Source: Paragonimus westermani (lineage: Eukaryota; Platyhelminthes; Trematoda; Plagiorchiida; Troglotrematidae). Taken from it: a stretch of DNA of 64,000 nt. Below the pieces are notes generated by a model. The model saw only the letters and a list, made by a program, of their open reading frames with translations. It had not been told where the DNA came from and did not search any database. The stretch covers positions 106,255 to 170,254 of the forward strand of contig QNGE01000921.1 of assembly GCA_008508345.1 (NCBI GenBank), in the 5' to 3' direction. The position numbers and the translations under genes were made by a program. Below are positions 1-11,895 of the stretch, piece after piece (within the stretch, counting starts at the first letter, position 1; every line of letters begins with the position of its first letter).

Positions 1-1600
1 CCTTTTTAGACCTCTGTTCCACCAAACCGATGACTAAACAGTCCATCATTCCACGTTCTGTTGGCTTGTTGAACCAACTGTACCTTGATTTCCTCAATGT
101 TCAAGTGCCGACACAGGTATCCAGATATTCATGGGCAAATTACCCACTCCCAGTGTAGTGCGGACTGAATTAGTTGCCAACAATACCAGTCTTAGAAACA
201 TAGGGACCACGGGAAACGCGGCTTAAAGCCGAGGTGACAAACCTAACCTGATCTGTAAAGAGGTCGTTTTTAACGACTCTACAGATATGAGTACGCAAGT
301 TTCAAGCCGTCAGTTCTCGTGCTGTAATCTTCACGCTGAACGCTCCGTTTAAGACAACTACAGAACAGTATCACTCCGTGCAGCTACTGGTGCCACGGGG
401 TTAAAATTGGACTAAATTGCCCCCAATGAACGAACACTGCACTACGTATGACGTCTGCAATCATCCCATATAGTGAGTCCAGATGAAGTGGCTGGACGGT
501 AATCAGGCCACTCAATTCACTGTTCGGCTCATTTGGCGGTCGAACCTGCGTCCGGAACTGAGTATTGCTACCAAAAAATGAGTTAACCTGCGGTCACAAT
601 GACGTTGACGTACATGAAAGCACAAATGGAAACGAGACTGTTGACACTGACAGGTTGAAAAGTGGACCGCAGTAGGAAAATGTCTCAAGGAGCACAACGA
701 TAAATAACCAATCGGGTGAGAACGAAACCCACAGAGATCGGTAGCAATCTGCGCTTGCTGTATCACAACATTAATTGATAAAATTATTCTACATGCGCAA
801 TATCATTTTTTCAGCGGCCCAAACTATCGTCAAAACCAACGGCGGCATGATGCACAGCTGCTGATAAAGTTGACGTGCCTATCACACATCCGTCAGAATC
901 CTTTTGCCGCCATTCGTGGTTCTTAGTATCGTTAGCATCTTTAAAGAGCGTGTCCCTTCATCAGAGGGCGTCTCTCTCAAAGAAAGCAATCACACAATTC
1001 TGCCTAGCGGATTTTTCAGCATTTTAATTGTTGTAGAAAAAACCGCACATGCATATAAATGAGTCCTTACGGCTTCCCCAACAGTATCACGTTTCTCAGC
1101 GCTCTAAACAAAACACTAAACCAAACGTTAATGTTGAGGGGGAAAAAGGCGCCTAATAACCGGTCTAAAACAGCAATGAAACAAGCTGTCCACCAGGAGT
1201 GTACGTGATTACGCAGTAACATGTAATATATATATAACGGAATCATTTCTTCGAAATCGTCTGAATGGTTCCGGCAAATCGGATAATATGCACTGCATGA
1301 GGAATCACGCCGACCGCATAACCCTACTGAAAATTAACGTAGGACTCATATGCTGCCGCCTAACACCATACATGCAAAATGCGGCCCGGAAAGCCTAAAC
1401 GAATAAAAGATAGCTCTCAAAGCATCCGAATAGAAGTGCCACACAACCTCTGAAAAACGATTACCCATGGTTCACGCGAAACGCCCTGTGACTTACCCAA
1501 GCCAATCATATAAGCGCATCCATTGGCCTTGAAAACGGCTATAGTCCACAGGACGGAGGCTGCACAAAACGGATCCACTGGCCAGAGGTGAAATAATATC
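1..1600. other. No gene or repeat recognised
   Basis: I see no conserved protein, RNA gene or repeat here. The longest open frame is 84 codons (512-766, minus strand) and resembles nothing I know. Composition is ordinary for the window. Confidence 0.5.
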
Positions 1601-1798
1601 TATCCGACTGAACTGCGCGTGTTCACGGAGGGTTTGTGGGTTTTATGGGCAAAAATGTCTGGCCCGGCGGAAAACATCCAATGACCAAGGTTGGTCGTCT
1701 CACCGCGCGGGTCAAGCAGACTGTGTGACTGCCTCAAATGCAGGTCAGGTTTGGGTGACAGGCCTTCGATATATGAACATACACAAACTTACGTACAC

Positions 1799-1818
1799 AA
1801 GAGCGCGCGCGCGCTCTT
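1799..1818. repeat. 20-bp perfect palindrome with CG core
   Basis: A self-complementary sequence, AAGAG followed by alternating CG and then CTCTT. Alternating CG of this length can adopt Z-DNA or a cruciform (known physical property). Any function is speculative. Confidence 0.8.
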
Positions 1819-2084
1819 TGCCTTCCGCTCGCTGATATGTCGGGCCAGCCTAATGTGTGCGTCCGCACGCGTCTGAGCGACTGACAGACAGGGTGTCAGC
1901 GAGGCGGTACACGAGCCACGCGGCGTGTGAGGTAAAACAGTGGTCTGAACTCTGACTCCTATTTGCTCTCCGGTGGTGGTGGGAGGTAGGCCACAAAGGC
2001 ATGACCATCCAGAACGGTGCAATGCGCGCACTACGCACATGCCAGCTAGCCAGGTTACGTGGTCCAGTTGTGAGAAGTTTGGCT

Positions 2085-2135
2085 AGACATGTGTGGCGCG
2101 AGTGCGTACGTGTGTGTTGCGTGTGCGTGTGCAAA
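2085..2135. repeat. Alternating TG/CG tract
   Basis: An imperfect run of TG and CG dinucleotides, alternating purine and pyrimidine, at the edge of the CpG-rich patch. Confidence 0.6.
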
Positions 2136-2170
2136 CGTATTGGATTGGGTTAACAGAGCGCAATGGACCC

Positions 2171-4368
2171 AATGGGCTGAGACGTAACCGGTATCCAGCT
2201 GAAATCACCTAACCTACCGTAGGGTTATTAAAATGTTGTCGCCCCCTCACCGCAGGCAAATAAAGTTCCGAAGTATTCTGAAAGTACGTTACTCAACGAT
2301 GTAAGCTAAATGAAGCCGTACATGTACCATTCACCACGGAGGGGAAACTTTTAGACATCACTGTCGTACGCACTCACTTCCCTTATAACCACTAAGCTTC
2401 CGTCGGAGGAATGTTGTAACATGTATCTACCCGATATCCCTTAGAGAAGTACCCTATATCAGCACCAACAGATGTACATAAGCCGTAGATTTTCCAGCAC
2501 ACGTAGCAATGGGTGCCAGTCGCAGTTGTATTGAACGTCACCTGTCATCATCAGCAATGCCTCTGTGTCCCACCCTTCACACTAATACAGCCTCATTAGA
2601 GCAGGAAAAAGACGTGCTATGGTATGCTGATATTTCATTCACTCTTATCAGACGCGAACGCAGAAATGAAGAGTATATACATCAGACACCGAAGACACAG
2701 TGAGTGGAAATGCATACGATCATACCAGCCCTCGTGTGGTCAGGGCCAGGGCAACCCAACGGATTGTTTCAGCCACAATTGTGTATACACAACCAGCCAG
2801 TAAGCACGGATCGGACTAGAATCGCTGAAAACCAATCACCTCGGTTTCCGTTCGGCTACCAGTACCCCAGCGAACTAAGTGGAGTACCTTAGTGGCCCGT
2901 TTTCATGTAATTAATAGTCGAAAGCGTGGGATTTCGAGCAGCAGTTGTCTGGCCATTCTGGGATGGGTTCGGCCACTAACTGATAGAGTTGTCCATTCAT
3001 TCTGCTCGCGCAAATGTCATCACAACAGTGAATAATCTGGGAGACCAAATACATGGGTCAACTGTCTTCACGATTCTAGAGGCTTGATGCAGCTCTGCTG
3101 GTGCAGTGCGCATTCGAACTCACCTGACCACAATGTGTGCACAAAACGGATGAGGCACCCCAGGAAATTGTCGTGGTATTGATATGTTTGTGTGCGTGTC
3201 CACTCACTGTCTGTTTCAACCTGTCTGTCGTACAGAGTCTGCAATTTTCCTGTCTACGAGTGAACGAAGTATTGACATAGTGGAAAGTATACCCGCTGCT
3301 CTAATGGAAAGGTTAAAGGTAACCAGACTGTTTTGCTAAATGAATCCATTTTTAGTGGTATAAACCTTTCTAACCTGGGTTTGTGAAATACCGCAAATGT
3401 CACCGTTCACCACAATGTGGAAATCGATTTCAATGTTTAACACACGTATACAACACGTGATCAACGTACCTGCTGCCTGTAATTATATTATTATATACAC
3501 ATTCTTCCGAAAAGGTTACAACGGGGTCACTAACGTCTGATGATTTTGCCTGGTGAGCGGTGAAATGTAAAAGTTCGTGTAGTAACAAAATCATGCATCT
3601 GAGAAGTTTTATATGGAGAAGTAATACCTTAATCCTTATGCTGATTTGGTCTACAATACAATGTTCCCCTAGAAATAGGCGCCTCCATTGAATAAAGATC
3701 CTAGAACCGCGGGTGCAGCTCTATGGGGGACATGAAATGGGCTGTGCTCTCCAAACCCAGTTTGACTACGCAGTGTCTTCCGGGGTGGATCATTTAAGTA
3801 AATCAATCCATTCATGAGCTATCTAACGCAGACTCGGGTTTATTCTACAGCTAGCTATCGGTTTTGCCAAACCAACTCTCAGTAAAACATTGTTGAAAAA
3901 ATTGGACGATGCTCTTCAGATATGCTGTCTTGCGAATGTGAGTGTAGTGAACATCAAGAATCCTGTTTTGAAATCTGGACACTTATAGTTACTGACTCAA
4001 GTGACGCAGTGACAGTATGAAATGGTGGCCCATTTGCCCGCAAAAAAAGACAAAACACACTGAAACCTCCAAACAGTAGCAAGTTGAACAGCGTTTCATA
4101 AAATCTTTCTCTCTAACTTTGTCATAAGCCCAACTGAAACAGTGGCTACGACGTTGTTCTGTTGGTTCACGTTTCCTCAATATAAAAAAATCGCTATTAG
4201 AATTCTGAAACAATTGGTTCTCTCGAGCAGTTTGAACAAAGCAGATAGAACATGAAAACTGGTAGATGCAAGCATTTCGTATTGACTCATCAGTACCAAA
4301 CTTACAATAACATGGGTGGGCTTTATTTAAAACAATCGATTTGAGGGGTGGAAAATCAATAAGCGAGT
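2171..4368. other. No gene recognised
   Basis: Two short plus-strand frames (2509-2703 and 2704-2892) lie in the same register separated by one TGA. Together they are no longer than chance allows and match no family I recognise. The rest up to the gap shows nothing. Confidence 0.4.
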
Positions 4369-4980
4369 NNNNNNNNNNNNNNNNNNNNNNNNNNNNNNNN
4401 NNNNNNNNNNNNNNNNNNNNNNNNNNNNNNNNNNNNNNNNNNNNNNNNNNNNNNNNNNNNNNNNNNNNNNNNNNNNNNNNNNNNNNNNNNNNNNNNNNNN
4501 NNNNNNNNNNNNNNNNNNNNNNNNNNNNNNNNNNNNNNNNNNNNNNNNNNNNNNNNNNNNNNNNNNNNNNNNNNNNNNNNNNNNNNNNNNNNNNNNNNNN
4601 NNNNNNNNNNNNNNNNNNNNNNNNNNNNNNNNNNNNNNNNNNNNNNNNNNNNNNNNNNNNNNNNNNNNNNNNNNNNNNNNNNNNNNNNNNNNNNNNNNNN
4701 NNNNNNNNNNNNNNNNNNNNNNNNNNNNNNNNNNNNNNNNNNNNNNNNNNNNNNNNNNNNNNNNNNNNNNNNNNNNNNNNNNNNNNNNNNNNNNNNNNNN
4801 NNNNNNNNNNNNNNNNNNNNNNNNNNNNNNNNNNNNNNNNNNNNNNNNNNNNNNNNNNNNNNNNNNNNNNNNNNNNNNNNNNNNNNNNNNNNNNNNNNNN
4901 NNNNNNNNNNNNNNNNNNNNNNNNNNNNNNNNNNNNNNNNNNNNNNNNNNNNNNNNNNNNNNNNNNNNNNNNNNNNNNNN
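4369..4980. other. Assembly gap (612 N)
   Basis: A run of unknown bases. A plus-strand frame that appears to run from 4341 to 5381 exists only because the gap contains no stops, and is not a gene. Penelope-like RT sequence abuts the right edge on the minus strand, so the gap may hold the rest of that element. Confidence 0.99.
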
Positions 4981-5330
4981 AGGGGACGGGAAGGGACCTA
5001 ACTACTGAAAATGACTACGTCCTTATTCAAACATTCAGCATCAAGGTGCCTACACCTTGCAAACAACACAACCGAGCTGCAAGTGAGAGTAAGGCGTCAT
5101 CAGCGAGACAGCTTCCTTACGGCTTTCACTGCCCCGCCTCATTAAATTCTATCTCCGTAGCTAATTGTTTCTCAATTTTTAGCATGCATAAGTCTGCTAT
5201 GATGGGACCTAGTGGACTTCCCATGGCTTCCATGGGCATAACCACTCCATCAAATTTGACACGAAAGAGGATGTTTGGGTTCAAAGTAAACTGTTCTATT
5301 TACTGTTTACCTACAATGAAAGACACAACG
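4981..5330 (-). mobile_element. Penelope-like element, reverse transcriptase fragment (pseudogene)
   Basis: On the minus strand a frame open from 5299 to the TGA at 5128-5126 reads through a segment with FRVKFDGVV, then EAMGSPLGPIIADL, then a KIEKQL-like stretch. The pattern F-x-F-D-G ... A-M-G-S-P-L-G-P-x-x-A-D ... E is the hallmark of the RT palm in Penelope-like elements (established for that family). Here it is preceded by an in-frame TAA at 5302-5300 and followed by a premature stop. The next expected catalytic block (Y-V-D-D) is not readable before the gap. The core block is well preserved, but the copy is truncated and inactive. The N-terminal RT part upstream (5.4-7 kb) and any GIY-YIG nuclease domain could not be found. 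The remainder may be in the gap. Confidence 0.8.
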
Positions 5331-7681
5331 GTTTTTTCTTTGGTCAGCATTGAGACGCTACCGGTTGTGAACGTTCGCTGACACCACGGTTTCCACCTCT
5401 AGCCCGACATTCGATGCATTCTACGTGCAGTGCTTATGGTAAGCAGTACTCCAGGATGACCTACAGGTGTTACTCGTCAGCTTGTTTGTTATACCGTGAG
5501 TGTTGCTATAACCTGAGATCCAGCACTGGAAAAAGGACTATGAGCACGAGTACGAGGTTCGTTTGATCCCGTATAACTTCCAGCAACCCTCTCGTACACC
5601 TAAGTCCGCTACCGATGGGTCTTCATGACTTGTTGGGTGTGGACCAACCTTGACGATTATCGTATCCCCAGTACACCTGTTCTGAATGTGCGTTTGAATA
5701 TCCACCAGACCATGTGAAATCAACCTTATCGCTGAAAGTTCATACCACGAAGCAGGTCAGTGCCGTTTGGTTTATGATAGTTTCCACCTTCTCTAGTTTT
5801 CCAGCCAAACTTAGCGCGGAAACCAAGTCACTGGGTTGGTAAAGCGGAGATTTTTCTTGATATCAATGGGATGAATTTCTTTGACTACCTATTCCAAGAC
5901 GGTTATGTCTAGACCTTTCAGGAACTTTCCCCCACAAAATCGCTTGAATCTGATTCGATGTTAGCAAACGAGTGAGTGAACTCTCCCCCTCCGAGAGTTG
6001 ACTTTAGGTGCGAAATTTCTGACAGTATTTCGTTCTATGTAAAAGATGGTTAAAGTATGCAAAGCGGTGTTGAAATCTGGAAGGTTGGATGAACTAACAA
6101 TCCGTAAGTCACTTCCTTGTAATTTCTTTGTAGATTCTAACAGTTCAGTTCCTATCATATTTCCGACTTTGTAACAGAAACCCGGAAAAGATATAAGAAG
6201 TCATGTTCGGTGATGTATTGCACAAATGGGTGACAGTACCAACGACACAAAAGTATGAGAAATTTACAGGTCTGTCAATATCTTCCTGAGTGGGTTTAAC
6301 GGAACTACCTCAAGTGTAAACAGAAGAGTAATGTATAATTATCAACTCGATGAATTCGCTCTTAACTACGATTTCAGTTATACATAACAGAACCACTATT
6401 TTGAACATTTTGGCTGTTTTCGATAGACTGCACTATGATACTTCCATATCCATCCATTTCCCCATCTACCAGTTAAAAATCCTAATTCTATTGTACGGTT
6501 GACTTCAAATATATAAGACAATATTGATTGGATTAGAGGAAGATCTCGTATTGGATATTCAAAATATAAAGTATCTACTAGTCCAACTGTATTCAACTGT
6601 TCACTGTCGTTTTTGTGTGGACTGATCACGTAGAAACAGTCAGTGTGAGATCAGAATTGACAGTCTTCTGGTTATCTTGTGGGAAGCATTCTGAGTGGTA
6701 TCCGGTACAAACACTTTATGCTATGAGCCACGTTCATCGTGGAAATGACCCGAATGATACTGTATTTTTTGCGATAGCATAACATTAATTGCTTTCTCAT
6801 TTTGATCAGTATGTTAGTAAAGTTAGCGAATCCTGTCAAATGAGTACAGTTTACCCAGACTCAAAACGTTGACAAACAGAATCATCCCACACTCGTTGTA
6901 TCGCATGCATTTTGGGCAAACTAAGCACAATGTATTTGGCAAAGGCACCGTATCTAATCGGAAAAAAATTGTCGGGGAGCAAAAACTGAGACAGTCTGGG
7001 AAGAACACAAGATCTTACAAAAAAACATATCGTTCACTTCAACCTTGATCTACCTCTGATGGCGTATCTGTATTCCCAGATGATCATTCTCTCTTGAGCC
7101 TTGGCCAGAAGATCGATGATGCTCATGGAGCTTAGTATTGAATCAAAATCTTTAACCAGCGAAAACACACTTTACACTGATCACCTGGCTGTCATTTCTG
7201 GCCTAACCTAGGTCAAGTGAAATAGGCACATAATCAATAAATGTGTCAGACTTATCGAATATTGTGTAGTAATATAAGCCTATCATTGAACGCATGCGTA
7301 CGAATTTGACCCATATCGTACACAATGGTCTAAATGCACATATAATCAATACTAACAGGGGTCGAAAGCAGGTAATTTCGAAACATAAACAGCGTGAACA
7401 AATGGAATTGCCCGGTAGTGCAATGCATAATATCAGCTAGATATTTTAATGTGCAACCTCTCACTGCAGTGTATGTGATAGGAGCAATTGACCAAACACA
7501 CAGAAGGATATATATATGTAAATATACATTACTGATTACCTTGGAAATTAGCTTTCGCCTATTTACTGTTTTGTCAGGTCACAGTGCCCACCCATTCTGC
7601 ATAGGTCACATATCAAGTAGTTCAAACCTTCATCCACTCTTAGAAACCCCTCAGTTCAGTGGTGAGTAGTAGGGTTTTTTG
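5331..7681. other. No gene recognised
   Basis: This stretch could include badly decayed 5' sequence of the Penelope-like copy to its left, but I could not align any motif. Short minus-strand frames (5538-5723, 5961-6158, 6396-6629) are of chance length. Confidence 0.35.
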
Positions 7682-7875
7682 TGTAGGCTGAACACAAGTT
7701 ACAGCTGTCGCATTCGGAGAGACATTTCAGTCAGTCCTTCCGGAAAGGTGCACTAGACCCGGGTTGTGCTACTGCTGGAGCTCGCCAGTAGTGCATATCC
7801 TTGCCACAGTCGGGATAAAAATTCAAACGAAGCTTTCATCAGGCAACTGCGTTGGCCAATGCACCACTGACTTCA
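7682..7875 (-). mobile_element. Hammerhead SINE, nearly full copy (tRNA head + ribozyme + body)
   Basis: Read on the minus strand the copy has a tRNA-like head with an A-box-like TGGCCAACGCAG and a B-box-like CGTTTGAATTTT. Next comes the linker GGCAAGGATATGCACTA, a hammerhead-like segment ending GGGTC-TAGTG, and a body with GACTGACTGAAATGTCT and a GTTCAGCC near the 3' end. The same order recurs at 8.1, 15, 30.9 and 56.1 kb. The ribozyme core here reads CTGGCGA where CTGANGA is required, and the GAAA box is changed, so it should be inactive. Short tRNA-derived retroposons with a hammerhead are established in schistosomes; assignment to that type is by structure. Confidence 0.75.
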
Positions 7876-8094
7876 TACCATGCTGGAATGAATTATGATA
7901 CGGCCAGTCACATTTGCCTGCGGATATTGATCAGATAGCCCGATCGTCCCAACAGGGAACACAATAGCTGTCCTATTAACTCCAGCCGATGATCCCACGA
8001 TTAGGAATTCTTTCCAAGTTGAAATCATAAAAATTATTAATTTGTTGAACGATACTTTGATTACCGGTGAGTTTTATGGGAATTTTAGTTCATG

Positions 8095-8235
8095 TGAAGT
8101 GAACACTATTTATAGTTGATCGCAACAATAACATTCTCGTAGACTTTTCAGCCCGCTCCTTCCGAAAGGATTCACAAGACTCGACTCTCGCTCTTGTTAA
8201 AACTAGTCCGTAGTGCATATCCTTGTGAATTATGT
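8095..8235 (-). mobile_element. Hammerhead SINE, 5'-truncated copy
   Basis: The minus strand carries the shared linker AAGGATATGCACTA, the loop-and-stem segment TTTTAACAAGAGCG, a GTCGAGTC before the cleavage position, and the body with GGCTGAAAAGTCTA. No tRNA-like head is readable beyond the linker. The ribozyme core is mutated (CGGACTA for CTGANGA, GAGA for GAAA). It lies about 400 bp from another copy in the same orientation. Confidence 0.7.
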
Positions 8236-8336
8236 TGACTTTGTACTAAGCTACATATATAATTAATATACATACGATTAAGTGTAGAAGTCGAACATCG
8301 ATTGATGGGTATTACTTGAGACGTTTCAAATCCACA

Positions 8337-8338
<2 letters not shown>

Positions 8339-8368
<30 letters not shown>
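8339..8368. repeat. (AT)15 microsatellite
   Basis: Uninterrupted dinucleotide repeat, immediately right of the second minus-strand SINE copy. Confidence 0.95.
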
Positions 8369-8370
<2 letters not shown>

Positions 8371-9212
8371 GTTGGATGATGAAGCAACGGTCAATGTCAA
8401 GCTATTAACGCCTAAAAGTCAAGCAATGACATTCTACGACTATGTTTTTATCGAGTAGTATTGGTTAAGAATCGAATGTCAGCATTAAAGCGGATCCCGG
8501 TTAACAGAATATAGAAGGTCCAGATTGCTCTAGACATGGGTCATTTGGAATAGATATTGAGACTGTGACAGTTCCTCGACTGCATCTTACGAATAATCGT
8601 GTTCTGTTATGCTGTTTTGGACGAAGTGAAACAGACGAGTTATCATCAAACAGTCATGTTCATGTACATTTTTCTTGCTTTCTGTGTATCACAAGAATTT
8701 GAATAGCTTCTGGTTAGACAGATGCATTCACCAAATGAACAAACCACATGAGATTCTGGGCCTACTGATCACAAAAATTACATGGCTTTGCAGTGTCTTC
8801 TTCTTTCCATCCAAATACAATAGAATCAGTGTGTAACCGAAAGTTGCATCGATTGATGAGCCTGTCAGCAATGTATGGTTCACCCTACAGAAATATGTTT
8901 CGCGCTTCGATGCATACTCCCGAATGCACTCTGATTTGATTGTAAGGTACGTGAGAGTTCATGCTGACATACACAGTAACATTAGTAACATGGACTATCG
9001 ACGTTTAAGAGAGTAGAGTAATGAAGAAGAAAAGACACATTGAGATGTTCGTGTTAGTGATAGTAAAGATTATAGAAAGTTGAAATATAATGAATTGAAA
9101 TGAACCGCTTATACAGAAAATGGCTTATAGTTTTCGTGTTAATGATCAAGTCTAACAGAGCTCAGTTCAACAGACAGCACTATCGTATACCCCTATACAC
9201 CTGTCCATTTGA

Positions 9213-9686
9213 ACAGTCGGAATATCATCAATAATGTGTGCATATAATCTTCGACTCAAATCATTTAGTGACGACGCTTTCGCGACAAGTTCAACCAGAG
9301 CATACCAGCTTGGACATGTTCTAACAGCAAAAGAAGGTTGCTTCATTTCTGGTGATCATTCTGGTGTTCTTCTTCACCGGCTAACGTCGGAGACAATGAT
9401 GCAGAGTGTACATAAAAATGTTATTCGCAGACCGATGTCACATTATGAGAGGCACGAAAAGATCGCTTCCGACATGTCCTTAGTACCTGGGGAGTTTATG
9501 CAGCTTAAACAAACTTCCAGAAGAAAAGAAGCGAATGAAACACTTAAACACTTTTTGCCAAATTATACACCACTCTTACATTCGGATGAATGTCTCATTA
9601 GTTGTGGTCAACAGGTCGACCATCTCCGATTGAAAAGATTTCAGTGTACCCCTGTGAGAAGGCTAAAAAAATATGGACAAACATGA
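9213..9686 (+). CDS. Unidentified 150-codon open frame
   Basis: The frame opens after a TGA at 9210-9212. The first ATG is at 9234 and it ends at TGA 9684-9686. The product would be basic and hydrophilic, with no signal peptide, no membrane segment and no motif I recognise. A possible acceptor (AACAG before 9217) and a possible donor (CCT|GTGAGA near 9653) could make part of it an internal exon, but both are weak. At this length chance is a sufficient explanation. The repeat starting near 10.04 kb lies downstream, so it could also belong to an unknown transposable element. Confidence 0.15.
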   Translation, partial: TVGISSIMCAYNLRLKSFSDDAFATSSTRAYQLGHVLTAKEGCFISGDHSGVLLHRLTSETMMQSVHKNVIRRPMSHYERHEKIASDMSLVPGEFMQLKQTSRRKEANETLKHFLPNYTPLLHSDECLISCGQQVDHLRLKRFQCTPVRRLKKYGQT

Positions 9687-10034
9687 ACTCAAAAGACCCA
9701 ACGAACTGTGGGTAGAATGTAGACCATCAAGACATCAAGATACCAAATCGCTTCGTATTTCGTTTAGTACTGATTACTTTGTTCACTCGTACGGGTTTCC
9801 AATGTCAATTGGAATGTGTCTGTCTGATTTGGTTCACAACGACCTCGGAAGCAAAGTGGTTTGGTAGAATTGCCGTGTCAATACAGGTTTGTATTGCAAT
9901 CGGTATATGGTATCCACCTAGAATTGAACAGAAAACAGACAAGTGTGCAGTTGCGCATTTTCTCCTGTCGAATTCCCACCAATAGTGGCTTTTCCGTTGC
10001 ATTGGTCCAATCAGTTTCAATTTGGTGTTGCAGT

Positions 10035-10580
10035 CAGATTGTTCACTTACACCAGGATTCCTTAGGTAAAATGTACTACTCGAAATTAAGGACTTTGAAA
10101 TCGTACTCGAATTGAAACTTCCCGCGTAAGCAATAAGGAGAAGGTTACAGGCCGGTTACGGTAACCAGTTGTTAGTCATGTGACAAGAACCCGCATTTAT
10201 GGATGTGCATCAGTATTCGGGAGATCACAATCTGTCATTGGTCGATCATAATGGCACATGCAAAGTCAAACTGTAAACCGATTGATGAAATCCAGAACGA
10301 GCAACTTGGCGAAGAACAGAAGGTATTATAGCTATTCGTCAAATCCTGATGTGGTGTCTTAAAGCCACTTTGGAAGTGGTCCCCTGTTGGATCACCTATT
10401 GTGTCGAGGCTTGGATAAGCTGTGAATTGGGCAGATTCTCACCTCATAGATACATATTTTTTGAACAGTGAACACAGATGAATAGTTTAAGGTATTTTTA
10501 ATGAATGTATCCAATTGTTCAGGACAGTTTGTTTCATTACGACAGTATAGAGTTTCGCTTAATCACGCTGTTTCTTGGAT
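10035..10580 (+). repeat. Unidentified dispersed repeat, copy 1
   Basis: Aligns colinearly with about 21860-22390. Shared landmarks in order are: AATTA-GGGACTT-like start; CA-CAGT-ATT-GAGA-ATCACA; GGCACATGCAA followed by a TAAACCG; CAATCCTGATGT; and ATTGTGTCG-GG-TTGGATA. Both copies end with a TTTGTT-CATTACGA-like stretch. No coding motif or terminal repeat is evident. It is diverged, so an old non-coding element is likely. The strand given is arbitrary. Confidence 0.65.
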
Positions 10581-11744
10581 GTGTCTCGGAGAAATGTATG
10601 CCAATTAGTCGTGCAAGTACTAAGCAGGACTAGTATACTAACAGCCCCGGATTATTCGTACTCACAGCTGTTTCGAGTTATGAATGACAGATCCAAACAA
10701 ACAGACGACTTACAGTGAATAAGGTTTACAAATAACAATAGTTTTCTCGCTATAGAGGTACGTCCATGGTCTTGTAAAGTGGCTCCGTTGTAACTAGCCA
10801 TGGACTTTAGACATTTTTCTTTCAGTTTTCCTAATCCTATCCTAATATTCATGGAAAATATTATGCATACTGAAGTATCCTTTGGATACGTTTCTCTTAA
10901 GAGTTACTATTTTCTAAAATATTATTTCCAATGAATTTTTTAGCGATAACCATCCTACAAGGTAGGTAGCCATCTGAATTTATACAGAAGTCTGTAAACT
11001 AGAAATATCCTTAAATTTTACGTTTCTCGTTTTGTACTTGTGTATGTTTCAAAAAGACAGAGGGCATAGTTGTAAGACGTGAAACTTCGAAATAACTCAA
11101 GTGGACTTTAAACAGATTATAGCCCCAAATTTTTAAAATGCTATTCAACAATATTATTAGTTGTAAAGTAAAGACAAATGATTCCATCGTTTTTTTTTTA
11201 TAGAAAAATTGTAATCCCTGTCCAGTTCCAGTTTGATTTCCGTACACCTAATTAGTTTGACCGTTGAACGTTAACCTGGTCATTAGCAGTTCGGGGTGAA
11301 ATACGGGCACTGGTTACCGCCTAGGATTTGACACGAACAGTTCTTGGTCCTCGTTTTTCTATTTCGGGTTATCGAACATCTGACTGATTATTAACCGACC
11401 AACTTGATTTGACTGACCTTTTCCGAATACCGGTTATTCTTTGAATTATAGAGTTTCACACGAGCCTGTACAGCGGTCACAGTTCTGTTTAACCGAATAC
11501 CACGTCCCGGTGACTAAATCGCTGAGCCAAAATGAACGATGCAATCGATAACAATTTGCCATAAAAGCTTATAAGCTTTAGCTCCAGTTAGTCAGTATCA
11601 GGTTGGTTCACCAATGCTAAAGTTGATTAAAACATGAATTTTTTGCATACTGTTGTTAAACGTTACGATATATCCCAGTTTTTTGGCCATTTTGGTACCC
11701 TCAAATGTACTGATACCAGATACAGGAGCTTTACGAATTCCATG
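10581..11744. other. No gene recognised
   Basis: AT-rich, with poly-T runs and short frames only. The AACCGAATACC motif recurs around 11.43-11.50 kb, but too briefly to define a repeat. Confidence 0.4.
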
Positions 11745-11895
11745 CTTCCGAGGGTTAGTCAGCCAAGGTGATTCCAAAGATGTTCTACCACACTGGGATC
11801 AGGTAAATTGTCAAGCTCGCGACAGGATTCGAACTGCCACACATGTTTGCATCAACGGACTGCAACACTAACCCACGAAACTACCAAGCCATTCT
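11745..11895 (-). mobile_element. tRNA-like SINE head, different from the hammerhead SINE
   Basis: The minus strand has GGCAGTTCGAATCCTGTC, a near-perfect polymerase III B box, about 55 nt after an A-box-like GTGGGTTAGTGTTGCAG. The cloverleaf does not close well and the sequence continues without the GGATATGCACTA linker of the hammerhead SINE. It is therefore either a decayed tRNA pseudogene or a separate tRNA-derived SINE. Only one copy was seen here. Confidence 0.4.

Larger units (their letters stand above)
1601..2170. other. CpG-rich patch
   Basis: CpG dinucleotides are visibly denser here than in the flanks. Several overlapping short frames are open on both strands, which is what locally reduced AT content produces. 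The patch contains a 20-bp CG palindrome and a TG/CG alternating tract. It could be a promoter-proximal or first-exon region, or a simple composition island. No TATA-like element, start codon in a convincing frame or splice pattern fixes a gene to it. Confidence 0.4.

Noticed and set aside
2509..2892. Two abutting frames split by one stop, as a possible nonsense-mutated exon
   Set aside because: Combined length is near chance and there is no family resemblance.
3105..3125. B-box-like sequence near 3114 as a tRNA
   Set aside because: No A box at the right distance and no cloverleaf.
4341..5381. Apparent 346-codon open frame
   Set aside because: Most of it is the N gap. The readable part is the reverse strand of the Penelope-like RT fossil.
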